Of a stretch of DNA of 64,000 nt, positions 1 to 9,798 are shown piece after piece. A model generated the notes under the pieces. That model had not been told where the DNA came from. It worked only from the letters and a program-made list of their open reading frames with translations, and did not search any database. The first letter of the stretch is position 1. The number at the start of each line of letters is the position of its first letter. Position numbers and translations under genes: made by a program. The stretch covers positions 65,528,625-65,592,624 of the forward strand of contig CM055095.1 of the NCBI GenBank assembly GCA_029204225.1, written 5' to 3'. The DNA comes from Diphasiastrum complanatum. Taxonomy: Eukaryota > Streptophyta > Lycopodiopsida > Lycopodiales > Lycopodiaceae.

Positions 1-557
1 AGGATCTAGTTTGATGAGTTGGCAATTAAACAAATCCTTAGAGCAACAACAATTGTTAATAAGAAAAACAACTTGCTATAGTAATTACAACTCTTTAAAA
101 ATTACTAGTGACTAAACTAGGAGTAAAGTCTCTCATAGGTATCAGTAGCACTACTTTGGTAGGTGTCTCTTTGCAACTGAGAGACTTTTGGAGACATGGA
201 GCTGCCAAATTATTTTTTTTCCATAAAAATTTCGGAATGTTAGGTCCTACATTAAAAAATGGTTTCTTGGTTTCCAGCGAAGGTCAATCGTCTAGGTGAA
301 GCTTTTAAAGACTAGGGGATTTTCTTGCTTGGGTACTTTGAAGGTCTACTTCAACTCATCCCTAAGGTGAACTCTCTTACTAATGTCAAAGACCAAGGTC
401 CTAGCAATTATGTCATAGAATATTTTGTTGTCTTTCATCTCATTTGATTATCAGTTTTCTAGTAGTTTGAAGACCTTGTTTTCTAGTAGTTTCACTTTAG
501 TGAGAATTGGCCTCTTGAAAATGAATAAATGTAAATTAGGACTTCCAATTCAATGAA
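1..557. other. No gene recognised
   Basis: AT-rich sequence without a convincing reading frame on either strand. The phrase 'ttttctagtagttt' occurs twice near 465-495. I see no terminal repeat, tRNA-like box or coding homology. Confidence 0.5.
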
Positions 558-881
558 ATGTCTAATAAATCATGGAGATGTTTTGAAGTAGCCATATTTG
601 TTATAGATTTATATCATGGATTGCAATCAATCATCATTCACAATGTGGCTTTTGTTCTTAGAGGAAAAGGAGGAGATGCAAACTGTTGTTACAATCTTCG
701 CTCTCCCAATATTAACAATGAATTTAGATACAAAATTGGTTATACCCCTAGAGGTGTAGTGATGGAAATCCACACTAAGCTGGAATTGGCTTTCAGGTGC
801 AACGATGAGGCTTTTGCAACAATGGAATCCTTGGCACTTCGGAGAGCCTTCTTTGATGCTAGTAATATGCTGGAAATGTAG
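558..881 (+). CDS. Small hypothetical ORF, doubtful
   Basis: An open frame of 107 codons that I do not recognise. It has mixed amino-acid composition, no signal peptide, no membrane segment and no known motif. It lies in a region bordered by retroelement debris, with no visible leader or splice sites. It may be a remnant exon or chance. The opposite strand is also open over much of it, which lowers confidence. Confidence 0.12.
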   Translation: MSNKSWRCFEVAIFVIDLYHGLQSIIIHNVAFVLRGKGGDANCCYNLRSPNINNEFRYKIGYTPRGVVMEIHTKLELAFRCNDEAFATMESLALRRAFFDASNMLEM

Positions 882-1199
882 TAGTGGAGCCAACCACGTC
901 TTACTTTTATCTCTTTGTCTTGAATAGTATTCTTCTTCTCATAAAGAAGGTAGTTAGACAGTGATGGATTTGATCAATGATCTTCTTTCTTTCTTACAAC
1001 AGAGTAGTGATGCATTTCTTTTCTTTTCTTTGGCTTGAAATGATCTTCTTATATTGGAAATGCTTTTGTAGTTGGAAATGTGCTTCAATGGAATGACTAT
1101 TTGGGTGATCCTCTTCTGAGTATGCACTTCATTGTGGCTCAACAATGGTGGCCCTTCATGTCATTGGATACCTCCAATTTATGAGCTCAACCTTGCTTC
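882..1199. other. No gene recognised
   Basis: TC-rich, low-complexity sequence between the doubtful ORF and the truncated end of copia element A. No motif recognised. Confidence 0.4.
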
Positions 1200-1225
1200 A
1201 TATTCTAGCAGAATGGCTCATCTCG

Positions 1226-2031
1226 TCATGACGATAGTATCTCGATTGCCTCCAACATCATCCGCAGCCACACTACCTCATTCGCCACTTTCGAGGCTGC
1301 GACATACTCAGCTTCGTAAGAGGATTGAGCTCCCAGGATTTGCTTTTTGCATATCCAGCTGACTGCAGCTCCGCACGCTATTGTACATCCTCCAGTAATG
1401 GACTTGTTGTCATCCTTGCAGCTCGCCCAGCTCGCATCACTGTAGTGATACAGCTCGAATCCTTTCTCCTCATTTCTAGCTCTGTAGGTTAATCCAATAT
1501 TCTGGGTACCCTTCAGATACTGTAGGATTCGTTTGGCCATTTGCCAATGTGCTAGACCAGGATTGGAACTGAATTGGCTCAATGCGTAAACAGAGAAGGC
1601 CAGATCCGGTCTGGTACAAATTGTCAAGTACACCAGACTCTCGATTAAGTTCTGGTAGGGTGTACCTGCCATCTTCTGTTCTTCCTCTTCTGTTTTTGGG
1701 CAATCCTGTTCGTGAGCTTGGCTCCAGCTATCATTGGTGTGGATTTTTCTTTGCAGTCCATCATGTGGTACTGCTTCAACACTTTTCTGGGGTATTCTGA
1801 CTGACTCAAGTGCATTTCGCCATTTGTTCGATCTCTTCTGATTTCCAGCCCAAGGCATTTTGTTGCTTCTCCAAGATCTGTGATTTCGTAGCTTTCAGAA
1901 ATCTAACTCTTCGTGTCTTTGATCAACATCAAGGAATTTCCTATCATCAGCGAATCATCCACGAAAATGGTCTGTATCACAAAATCCTTTCCTACTCTTT
2001 TGATGTAGACATTACAGTCCCTCGTGTGTGA
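1226..2031 (-). pseudogene. Copia element A RT / RNase H fragment
   Basis: It begins inside the RT palm ('HTRDCNVYIKRVGKD') and carries FVDD where YVDD is usual ('TIFVDDSLMIGNS'). A frame change near 1860-1900 leads into the RNase H frame. That frame shows 'ICTRPDLAFSVYALSQF', the first catalytic Asp in 'YSDASWA' and the Glu in 'SSYEAEYVA'. The RNase H frame ends after 'EVVWLRMMLEAI', where the family normally continues through the 'DNQSAI' region. RT is therefore about half missing and RNase H is truncated. Confidence 0.75.
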
Positions 2032-2482
2032 ATGGATTCTGATGTTGCTTGCCTTTCTGACAAGCTTCGTAGAACTCAGCCTCTGGCCTTGAAATCTTGA
2101 GACCTGTGACAATGTCCTTTCTGCTTATGTCATACAGGCTTCGCATGTTCAGATGATACATTCTACTATGCCAGAGCTGATCTTCGTTTTTTGAAGCATT
2201 TAATATGCTTTCAGAGTTGCTGATTATTTTGGCATGGTAGAGATTTTCTTCTCTGCATCCGACCGTCAACAACTTGTTTGTCATCTTCTCGATCATACGA
2301 CAAGTGTTGCCGTCGAACAAAACTCGAATGCCTAGGTCCGCCATCTTGGATACATATAACAGATCCTTTTTGAGTGAGGGCACATAGAGTGCTCCTGGCA
2401 GCTCTGCTTGGCCTGACAGTGTTCGTACCTGTAGAGAGCCGATGCCTTTGACATCGTGTCTGCTACCATCGCCTAGAATCAC
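2012..2482 (-). pseudogene. Copia element A protease / GAG-pre-integrase fragment
   Basis: This frame reads from the end of the protease ('LPGALYVPSLKKDLLYVSKM') through the GAG-pre-integrase histidines and cysteines ('LWHSRMYHLN', 'ACQKGK'). The segment holding the protease active-site DSGA lies at about 2483-2565 and joins Gag only through a frame change. After the ACQKGK motif the sequence jumps to RT, so the DDE integrase core has been lost. Confidence 0.7.
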
Positions 2483-2564
2483 TGCTTGTCGTTTTTGAGT
2501 TCGCGAAAGTTGATCAAGATCTTCTTGTTGCAGGTTATGTGAGATGTTGCTTCTGAATCGATGA

Positions 2565-3482
2565 CTACATCGTAGTCGAGCTTTTCGAAGCTTCGTCGAG
2601 TATCATAAAACCTTCGTCACCTCTTTCAGCATCCTTTGATGACTCTGCAACGTTTGTCTTTTTAACTTTGTTTTTCCTTTTTGGGTTGAATCTACAGTCG
2701 TATGCATAATGCTCTTTCTTCTTGCAGTGCATGCAAGGTATTGCTGGATTGAACCAACATTTATTGGCCGTATGGCCTAGTTTGTGGCAATGATCGCAGG
2801 AAGAAGATTGTTGATTCGAGGACTTCGTCTTCTCGAATCTTGGCTTGTTTTTGTTCTTCTTCTTTCCTTTCGTGAAGAGAGCCTTCTCTTTATCACTACT
2901 TCCCTCTCCTTCGTCACTCATCAGTCTCTCATCAGCGACAAGACTGACTGCTTTGTCGAATGTCATATCTAGTAGACTCAATATGAGCATTCTCAGCGGC
3001 TGATAGAACGTCGGTAGAGATTTTATGAAGTACATCAGTTGCTGGGGTGCTGGGACCTGATGCTCCTGTCCTGATGCAGCGAGTTGAGCGAAGATCGTTC
3101 TGATCTTCTCAACGTGCTGATCTAATTGGTTTCCATCCCACCGTATAGATTGCAGCTGATTGTGAAGGTGCATGACTAAAGCTGCAGTCCTCACTTCATA
3201 CTTCTGCTTTAATCTTTCCCACGCTGCATGGTTGCTTTCGCAGTCTTCAATCCGCATGAGTAGATCTTCATTTATGGATGAAATGATGATTGCCATTGCG
3301 CGCTCATCCTTTTTTATCCATTCAGCTCTCCTCGGGTCTCCCTCTAGAGGCTGCACCTCTGAGAGCTCGGTCACGGACCAGATGCCTTCGCCCTTCAAGA
3401 GTGTTTTGATTTTGAATATCCAGATTCTGTAATTTGCACCATCAAGACTGATTGCTACTCTGGTCTGGATTGTCGTAGCCAT
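2565..3482 (-). CDS. Copia element A Gag
   Basis: An intact frame of 305 codons starting about 50 bases after the primer site. The N-terminal part has the copia Gag start (LDGANYRIWIFKIKTLL, about residues 13-29) followed by the UBN2-type helical region. Two CCHC zinc knuckles follow near residues 230-270 (CDHCHKLGHTANKC and CMHCKKKEHYAYDC, both CX2CX4HX4C). In the family this protein forms the particle and binds element RNA. It is the only unbroken frame of the element. The normal fusion to protease and pol is interrupted just downstream. Confidence 0.75.
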   Translation of the reverse strand: MATTIQTRVAISLDGANYRIWIFKIKTLLKGEGIWSVTELSEVQPLEGDPRRAEWIKKDERAMAIIISSINEDLLMRIEDCESNHAAWERLKQKYEVRTAALVMHLHNQLQSIRWDGNQLDQHVEKIRTIFAQLAASGQEHQVPAPQQLMYFIKSLPTFYQPLRMLILSLLDMTFDKAVSLVADERLMSDEGEGSSDKEKALFTKGKKKNKNKPRFEKTKSSNQQSSSCDHCHKLGHTANKCWFNPAIPCMHCKKKEHYAYDCRFNPKRKNKVKKTNVAESSKDAERGDEGFMILDEASKSSTTM

Positions 3483-3533
3483 ATTGTGTTGTTTGGAAGA
3501 ATCACTGCTGGGATATCAATAGTGATAACCTGT

Positions 3534-3547
3534 TGGCTCTGATACCA
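3534..3547 (-). other. Primer binding site, initiator tRNA-Met type
   Basis: The minus strand reads TGGTATCAGAGCCA, the standard plant copia primer site complementary to the 3' end of initiator tRNA-Met. It abuts the LTR end and lies about 50 bases before the gag start codon. Confidence 0.9.
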
Positions 3548-3916
3548 TGTCGCGAAAGCCCTTTTTTTTTTCCTTCGTGTGTTTCGTGTTCGTCGAGGAT
3601 CGTTCTCCACTATGTGGAGTTTACAAAATAGCTAAAACGTAGTATCACAAGACTAGTTAACGCTAATCAACTAGTTAGTTAGTCTCCGTCGTTGCTATTC
3701 GTTTCAGCTGGGCATGAAGCCCGTTGAGCTGCCAGCTGGCAGCACGAAGGATTTCTCTTCGTTTGTTTCGTTCTTTTCGTTTCGCGGTCTTGGAGGCGTG
3801 TTTACGATTCGCGATTGATTCGCGAATCGTTCGTGCTTTGAGTCAAAGACACGTTGACTGTCGCGAATTGTTCTCGTTCGACCTTCGTGTCTTGTTCGTG
3901 CTTCGACAAAGTTGCA
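3548..3916 (-). repeat. 5' LTR of copia element A
   Basis: In element orientation it starts with TG (TGCAACTTTG) and ends with CA (TTTCGCGACA), directly before the primer site, giving about 369 bp. It is rich in 'TTCGTG' and 'CGCGAA' words, a style shared with the LTR of element B. The inner end is well supported by the primer site. The outer end at 3916 is inferred only from the TG/CA rule, because no second copy is present for comparison. Confidence 0.6.
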
Positions 3917-3989
3917 GGAGTTCACCATTTCTGATATGAAACACTTTGCTTTCAGCATAACTACTAACATCAATGGCAGTCCCTTATCA

Positions 3990-4330
3990 AACATGGTCTT
4001 CATGAAGATAGTCTCTACATTACAATGTCAATTACAAACCATTCACACAAAGTTGCTTTTCCATGAAAAGTATAATGCAACTTTGATTGTCGCAATGCAA
4101 TGCGGTTGGTCTGATTTGTTGAAATTTTAGATTTTGTAGTAATCTTCTGAGCCAAGTAATTTCCTTTACTATAGACGTGGCTGCGACATATTCGGACTCT
4201 ATCGAGCACAAAGAAATGCATTTGTACTTTCGACTGTTCCATGAAATGGGTCCTCTTGCAAGAAAACATAAGTAGCCATAAGTGGATTTTATGGAATCTA
4301 CATCTCTAGTCCAATCTACACTACAACATT
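3990..4330 (-). pseudogene. Copia RNase H remnant upstream of LTR A
   Basis: The minus-strand translation shows copia RNase H phrases in order: 'GPISWNSRKYK', 'SIESEYVAATS', 'KEITWLRRLLQNLKFQ', 'ALHCDNQS'. The sequence then decays and reaches the outer edge of LTR A. Either a different copia element ends here, or LTR A was shared by two tandem copies of which the upstream one is mostly gone. Frame breaks make it non-functional. Confidence 0.6.
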
Positions 4331-4869
4331 TTAGACCCTAATGCTGAGACATCTTTAAAGCAAAAATAAAAAGTAATTATGTCTGAGTCTAGAACTGACA
4401 GTCCTAGAACTAACGTTTGCACCCGACGATCAGACTTAAAAACTTACATCCGACGTTGCATCCGACAAGTTTAGGTCCGACGACTTACATCCAACGACCT
4501 ACAATCGATGGTGCATTTGACGACTAGATCCAATGGCTAGTACATTGTTGCATCCAACGATCAGAACCGACAGTTACATCCCAATCGTTTTCAATTCGTG
4601 CAAGCTTTATCTTTCTCGTGGCATCGACAAAGATTCTTCTATCTCTGTTGCCGAAAAGATATCCCTTGTGAAAGAGTGGATATAAATAACTGATGTTTCC
4701 ACCTTTGATGCATACCTCGTTTCAGTATGAACTATGCTTTGTGGCGGTTAGTTTTGTTGTTGAGACATTTTCTTTACTGAAGATTTATGATTTATGATGC
4801 CTTCAAAATTAGCAAGGCATTGTTTGAGGGCTTCTTCTTCTCGTCTTGAATCACTCCGACCATTTCTAA
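4331..4869. repeat. Degenerate short tandem-like repeats, no gene
   Basis: Between about 4400 and 4580 variants of 'acatccgacgacttac' recur irregularly ('catccgacgttgcatccgac', 'acttacatccaacgac', 'catccaacgatcag'). This looks like an old minisatellite with a 12-20 base unit. The rest is AT-rich with no reading frame of note. Confidence 0.35.
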
Positions 4870-5262
4870 CTAAGGCGTTTCAAGAAGGAATTTATAGGTG
4901 TGTGGTTCATCAAGAAAGTCTAGTGCAACACACTCTATGGTGAAAATCAAACTTGCAATTTTAATCTGTAAATTCATTATGTGACCTGCAAACGTCATCA
5001 TTCTTTGGTCAGCCATTCGTAACTTGTACTTAGGCTTTTTCAATGTTGTCATTCCCCATGCCTTTGCTAAGGACAATTCGATAATATTCACGCTAGACCC
5101 ACTATCGAGAATGGCTTCTACGGATGGGTAGGATTTGAAGTGCACAGGTAAAGTGATGTTGTTACCTTTAGCAACACCTATATAAAGTAAGCTCATATCT
5201 ACATTATGAACCACTTCATTGTTTTCCGGTGGTCTCAACTCATCTTGTATTCGATAGAACAT
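4870..5262 (-). pseudogene. Gypsy-type aspartic protease remnant
   Basis: A minus-strand frame of 130 codons containing 'VEAILDSGSSVNII', the active-site loop of a retropepsin-like domain, preceded by a beta-strand-like stretch and followed by 'YKLRMADQRMMTFAGH'. The same DSGSS variant occurs twice in gypsy element C. No RT follows, so it is an isolated fragment of a Ty3/gypsy gag-pol gene. Its upstream sequence (about 5250-5330) matches the plus-strand arm near 52060-52140. Confidence 0.55.
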
Positions 5263-5579
5263 AAGATTTTATCATCAAGACCAACATCATTGTAGGTGGC
5301 TCTTTTGGTAATAGTAATGAAATTGTAAATTTCAATAGTATGAAAGGGTTAGGTGGAGGAAGAGGTTCACCGTAACTGAGCATAACAACATCAAAAAACC
5401 AACATGAGGACTAAACCATAAAAACAAACCTAAGTTAGCCATAAAACTGGAATAAAGACAAATATTTCGTACTACTTGTAGGAATTTGATGGAAACGTGG
5501 TGAGCAGTGGAAGTGGTGAGTAGATGGAAATAGATCGGTAGTGCGTCGGTTACCAGCTCCGGGTTCAAGATGAAATGAA

Positions 5580-6248
5580 TACTGCAATGCGCAATGGAAT
5601 AAAAAATGTACACAAAAATGTACACAAATAAATAAGAAATGTGAGTATAGAAGCTTGAAGTTGGCCGTGGAACAATAGAGCACTCAACCTTCAACTGAAA
5701 TCGTTGATAGCTAGATAATCAGAACTCCAACTAACTAATTCTAAATAAGCCTACATAGTCGCTGAACATCATTGTAGAATATTACCTGTACATTGTTACA
5801 CAAGATGCCTATCAGGGCGTTGACTCCACTGGATGTTAGATGAACAGTGCATTAAAGCCCTAAGAAAATCTACTTACAGTTCCACAGAAGGCCGCTGTTA
5901 TCAGATTTTTTCTAGTTAATAGTATCAAAAAACTAACTAAGGGTCGGATTTATACATAGGGTTGGATTTATACAAAGGGTCAGATTTATTAGACCCGATC
6001 CGATCTGATCTGATCTGATTCAGGGTCGAAGACGTCCGAATTTATTATCCGTCTCGATCCGATTCGATCCAGGGTCAAGAACTCACATTTTGATGGGATT
6101 GACATTGGGTCGAAAAATTTTGATCCTTTGTTAGAAAAATTCGATCCTTCCTTTTTGTTGTGGTTTTTTTTTCCCTTCAGAATAAGTATGAACAAATTTT
6201 AGGATGCTCATTACCTAATAGAATTGGGCTTGATCATGAATTCCAAAA
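5580..6248 (-). repeat. LTR2 of composite copia block, minus arm
   Basis: On the minus strand a purine tract (6257-6249) is followed by TTTTGGAATTCATGATCAAG. The other arm has TGTTGGAATTC at the same place, after a run of seven G. The tract contains repeated GATCT and GGGTC words at 5945-6070. The 3' limit near 5580 is inferred from similarity to LTR1 and is uncertain. Confidence 0.5.
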
Positions 6249-6299
6249 CTCCTCCTTAATGTGGATTCTGAAATTTTTTGATCTTCAAATTTAGTAGGT

Positions 6300-7190
6300 T
6301 GTTAAATCTGAGATGATGATCCTTTGTTAGAGCCTTGGTGGAGTAATTTGCTGCCTGTAACTCTGTCTTGCAATAAACCAAAGAAATTTCCTTGCTTTGC
6401 ACTTTCTTTCTAAGATAGTGATATCGGATTTCGATATGCTTACTTCGGAGTGGAATCTCGAATTCAGAGATAGTGCAATGGAACTTTGATTGTCACAGTA
6501 GAGGGTCGTTGGATGTGACTGGATAATTTTGATATCTGCAAGCAGGTTCCTCAGCCAAATTGCCTCCTTGGTAGCAATTGTGGCAGCTATGTATTTCGAT
6601 TCTATGGAGGATAATGCTACTGAGGTATGTTTTCGGCTGTTCCATGAAATTGGGCCTTGATTGAACAGGAACACAAATCCAGAGGTTGATTTTCTTGTGT
6701 CAATATCTCCTACCCAATCTGCATCTGTGTATCCCTCTAGAATGCTGGCAGGTTGGCTGCCTACATAGCAAATGCAGAGCTATTTTGTAGCTTGGACATA
6801 CTTCATGACTTTCATGAGAGCCTTCCAATGAACTGGACCTGGATTTGAAAGAAATTGGTTGAGAGAGCTAATTGAGTAAGCAAAGTCGGGTCTGTAAAAA
6901 ATCAGTGGGTTGTGCGAAAGTTGGGAGCGAGCTAGATGAATGGATCGGAAAGTAGCCCTCTAGAATGTTGGCAGATTGGCTGCCTACATAGCAAATGCAG
7001 AGGTGTTTTGTAGCTTGGACATACTTCATGACTTTCATGAGAGCCTTCCAATGAACTGGTTCTGGATTTGAAAGAAATTGGTTGAGAGAGCTGATTGAGT
7101 AAGCAAAGTCGGGTATGTAAAAAATCAGTGGGTTCTGCGGAAGTTGGGAGAGAGCTAGATAAATGGATCGGAAACGCAACAGTTAGCAGC
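6300..7190 (-). pseudogene. Second copia RNase H, with internal tandem duplication
   Basis: Minus-strand frames carry 'FAYSISSLNQFLSNPEPVHW', 'ALMKVMKYVQATKHL', 'GPISWNSRKHTSVALSSIES', 'EAIWLRNLLADIKIIQSHP' and 'LYCDNQSSIALSLNS', which is the full copia RNase H order. Asp and Glu positions are present, but the frame is broken several times. A 223-bp segment is duplicated in tandem (see 6733-7178), which repeats the 'LNQFLSNPEPVHW' region. It is followed by a purine tract and LTR2. Confidence 0.7.
6733..7178. repeat. 223-bp tandem duplication inside RNase H
   Basis: Two near-identical copies, about 6733-6955 and 6956-7178, both starting 'ccctctagaatg'. The plus-strand arm at 50457-50700 has only one copy. 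The duplication therefore arose in this arm after the two arms separated. Confidence 0.8.
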
Positions 7191-7194
7191 AAAA

Positions 7195-7950
7195 TAATTC
7201 AAATGAAGGAATCAGAAAATGCGCAATGGAACAACAACTGCAGTGAGACAAAATGTACTCTGATTAATATCAACAAATGAGTACAATCGCTTGAATTTAT
7301 TACTTCAGCTGGTTGAGCATGATAACACTGGCTATAGAGTGATAACTTTGATTGTTGTGTGTGATAACACATGCACCAAAACAATCTGAATGAATTGATA
7401 GAAACAATTATCAAAAGTTTTAGATATCAGATTATTATCAGAATCTCTGAAGTTGTATATCAGAAAAAAGTTTTTTGATGAAGATTCTAGGATTAGATAT
7501 AGTGAAAATATCTACAACTAACTCGCATTGAATGCTATCTTCTGTATCAATTATAACCATCTCAGATTGTACAATGTAGGCGGACTTCCAACGCGAAGTT
7601 GTTGGGTTTGACCGACAATGTTCGGAAATATCATATGTTTGGATTTTATACAAAGGATCGAAAAATTTACACTGGGTCAAAAAATATACTGAGGGTCGAA
7701 TTTTTTGGAGTCAAAAAATTTAGACCCGATCCGACGTGATGCAGGGTTGAAGACGCTCGGATAATTTCTGCCTTAATTCGATCCGATCCAAGGTCGGAAG
7801 ATTCCCTTTTTGACAAGAACTACATTGGGTCGAAAATTTCGATATTGGATTTTTCGATATTTTGGGAAGAACTCGAGTCTTCTGTTTTCTGGTTTTTGTA
7901 AAGTTTTCAGGATGCTCATTAATAAATGGATTTGAGACAGACATCAAATT
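7195..7950 (-). repeat. LTR1 of composite copia block, minus arm
   Basis: It follows directly after the RNase H tail and contains 'AATGAGCATC', also found near the start of LTR2, and repeated 'GGGTCGAA'-type words around 7650-7810. It resembles LTR2 of the same block in order of motifs, ending near a shared 'ATGCGCAATGGAA' (plus strand). The boundaries are approximate because the ends are diverged. Confidence 0.45.
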
Positions 7951-8640
7951 TCATAATGTGGATCTTGAAAAACTTTGATCTCCAGATTTAACTTGTCGTT
8001 GAATCAAAGTTGGTGCTCTTTTGTCAAGGCCATTGTGAAGTAATCTGCTACCATCAGGTTTGTCTTGCTGGGTCAATTTTTGTACTCCGTGATAGCAGTT
8101 GACTGGAACTCTATCAGACCTTTTGAACTCTAGTGCTAACTTGCATTTTAGATCCTTCATCAGATTCAGATTGATACTTAATATTAGAATATCATCTATA
8201 TATAGAGTGGAGTTGATGAAGAAATCTGATATTGACTTGGAATGCAAATTCGAGTCTGCCGAGTTTGGATAGAAACCATTCTCGTTTAGTAATGCAAATT
8301 TGGTGTCCTTTTTTGCTTTGCACTGGTTAGCATCAATAATTGACTTTGCCTCAGAATTTGTATTTGATTCCTGCACAAAGTAGCAAGCTAGATCATCCAT
8401 AAACTAGGATGGAGGTTGTCTGGGTTGATTTGTCCTTCTTAGTTGAAATTCTAATGTGATTCGATCTATTGAGATTTTGACTCATTTTTCGAGTCAGTAT
8501 CGATTTTGGGCTGTTCGACCTTGGATTCCGAAATTGATTGTTCGACCTTGGGTTCAAAAATTGATTGTTCGACCCTGGGTTCGGAATTTTATGCAGCCTT
8601 CTCTTTGTGGTTGAAAAATTGTTCTTCCAAAAAAGTGACA
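7951..8640 (-). pseudogene. Copia linker and RT fragment joined to RNase H tail
   Basis: The first part (8640-8393) is a linker with a short peptide repeat ('NPGSNNQFL', 'NPRSNNQFR', 'NPRSNSPKS'). The next frame (8400-7951) carries the RT catalytic stretch 'LYIDDILILSINLNLMKDLK'. Only some 20-30 residues later another frame carries the RNase H end ('VADYF' then 'TKE'). Most of RT and RNase H are absent. The plus-strand arm at 49100-49750 has exactly the same fusion. Confidence 0.65.
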
Positions 8641-8719
8641 TTTCTGCTCATGAATGCTTGCTAATTGTTCAGGTTGTAGAGCTTGTATGCTTTTTTATAT
8701 GGAGAGTATCCAATAGAAA

Positions 8720-9302
8720 TTAATTTGTTGTTGTCGACCCTCTGTTCGGATTTTTCTGTTGACCAGCAGAGATTTGATTGAAAGCTTTGCATCCAAACAC
8801 TCTAATATTTGTGAGTGACGGCTTCGAACCTATCCACACCTCACAAGGTGTCTTGCTATTCAGGGCTTTGTTGTGGATCGATTTTGTAAGTAGGCTGCTG
8901 TAGTAACTACTTCTGCCCAAAATTTATTTGGAAGAGAGGCATGGGCCAGCATGCTCTTGGCACTAGCAATGAGTGTCTGATTCTTCCCTTGAGATGCACC
9001 TTTGGACTGAGGTGAGTGACTGATTTGTAGTTGTATCCTTTGGCCTTGCAAAAGACTTTGAACTCGGTGGAGATAAATACTCTCCCTCCATCAAAGCGTA
9101 GAGCTTTGATTCTTCTCTGGTTTGACTCTTTTGCTGATGTCTTGAACTGCATGAAGAACTTGAAGGTCTCTGATTTGTTCTTCAACAAAAAAGTTGCAGT
9201 CCTCTGAGAGAAGTCATCAATAAAAGTCAATAAGTAGACAGCTCCCCTTGTGGAAACAATATGCATAGGGCCACAAATGTCCATGTGTACAAGATCTAGC
9301 AA
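8720..9302 (-). pseudogene. Copia integrase, broken
   Basis: The first catalytic Asp region is visible as 'LVHMDICGPM', followed by 'TFIDDFSQRT' and the second Asp in 'ALRFDGG'. The third catalytic region, normally G-x-x-E-x-K-N, reads 'GASQGKNQTL', so Glu is replaced by Gln. 'FWAEVVTTAAYLQNRS' and 'PSLTNIRVFGCKAF' continue the usual C-terminal order. Frame changes occur near 9000-9050 and 8900-8920. Both the substitution and the shifts indicate an inactive copy. Confidence 0.75.
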
Positions 9303-9349
9303 ATTTCTAGAAGTATGGACTATATCAGAAATTGTTAGACTTCTAGCCG

Positions 9350-9650
9350 TTAGGGGATATTAGAACTCAAAATGGGCTCTTTGTCAAGATGCTGTTTTTG
9401 ACTTCGCACGCTTTCAACGCTTATGTGTCCCAATGAATGGTGTCCATCTGTGACTAACTGTAACAGTGGTTGACGAACAAAAATTGTATTTAACTTTCCT
9501 GGCCAAATTTTCGTGATTTCCAAATATTCCGCCGGGCAAAACAAACAATTGTGATTGGACCACAGTTACTGCCCAAATACTCTTATGCTGCTCGTCTTTG
9601 TACACTCGAGGTTGATTTGACGTCAATAGTCGTAAACTATAGTTAATTAA
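9350..9650 (-). pseudogene. Copia GAG-pre-integrase remnant
   Basis: Two overlapping minus-strand frames carry decayed GAG-pre-integrase sequence. 'LGHISVESVRS' matches the usual L-x-H-x-R-L-G-H region shortly before integrase, while the preceding 'WAVTVVQSQLFVLPGG' is in another frame. This is the 5'-most recognisable part of this copia copy; no gag, primer site or 5' LTR lies beyond it. Confidence 0.5.
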
Positions 9651-9670
9651 TCCTTGTAGTTTAGAAACTT

Positions 9671-9776
9671 CTTGTCATTCATAGGTATACCTCTCATTCT
9701 CTTCATTCTATCTCTTATTTTGGATTGTCATTCTTAGGTTTACCTCTCAATCTCTTCATTCTCTCCGTTCTCAGCT
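9671..9776. repeat. Two imperfect 53-bp tandem units
   Basis: Units start at 9671 and 9724. They share 'ttgtcattc', 'aggt', 'acctctca' and 'tctcttcattct' in order. They sit between the copia remnant and the plus-strand unknown gene, possibly in that gene's upstream region. Confidence 0.5.
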
Positions 9777-9798
9777 TGCGTACACTTATTTTTGACTA

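Larger units (their letters stand above)
1200..3916 (-). mobile_element. Ty1/copia element A, 3'-truncated and internally deleted
   Basis: Read on the minus strand, the order is 5' LTR (3916-3548), primer site, gag with two zinc knuckles, GAG-pre-integrase segment, part of the RT palm, then RNase H. Gag before RT before RNase H, plus an initiator tRNA-Met primer site, identifies Ty1/copia. The integrase core and the first part of RT are missing at about 2030. The element stops in the middle of RNase H near 1200, and no 3' LTR is visible. It is therefore a dead copy. Confidence 0.85.
5250..9650 (-). mobile_element. Composite copia block, minus-strand arm
   Basis: In element direction: GAG-pre remnant (9650-9350), integrase (9302-8720), linker with peptide repeats (8640-8400), truncated RT with the RNase H tail (8400-7951), LTR1 (7950-7195), a second RNase H (7180-6300), LTR2 (from 6248) and a hydrophobic-looking stretch (5700-5330). 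The segment from 8829 to about 5250 has an inverted counterpart at 48839-52140 with the same order and the same junctions. It is best read as two tandem, related copia copies sharing LTR1, with most of the second interior deleted. All frames are broken. Confidence 0.75.

Noticed and set aside
558-893. Overlapping frames on both strands as two genes
   Set aside because: At most one can be real; only the plus-strand frame is kept, with very low confidence.
4870-5262. A cellular aspartic protease gene
   Set aside because: Single DSGSS half-domain, no partner lobe, no introns and retroelement surroundings; a gypsy protease remnant fits.
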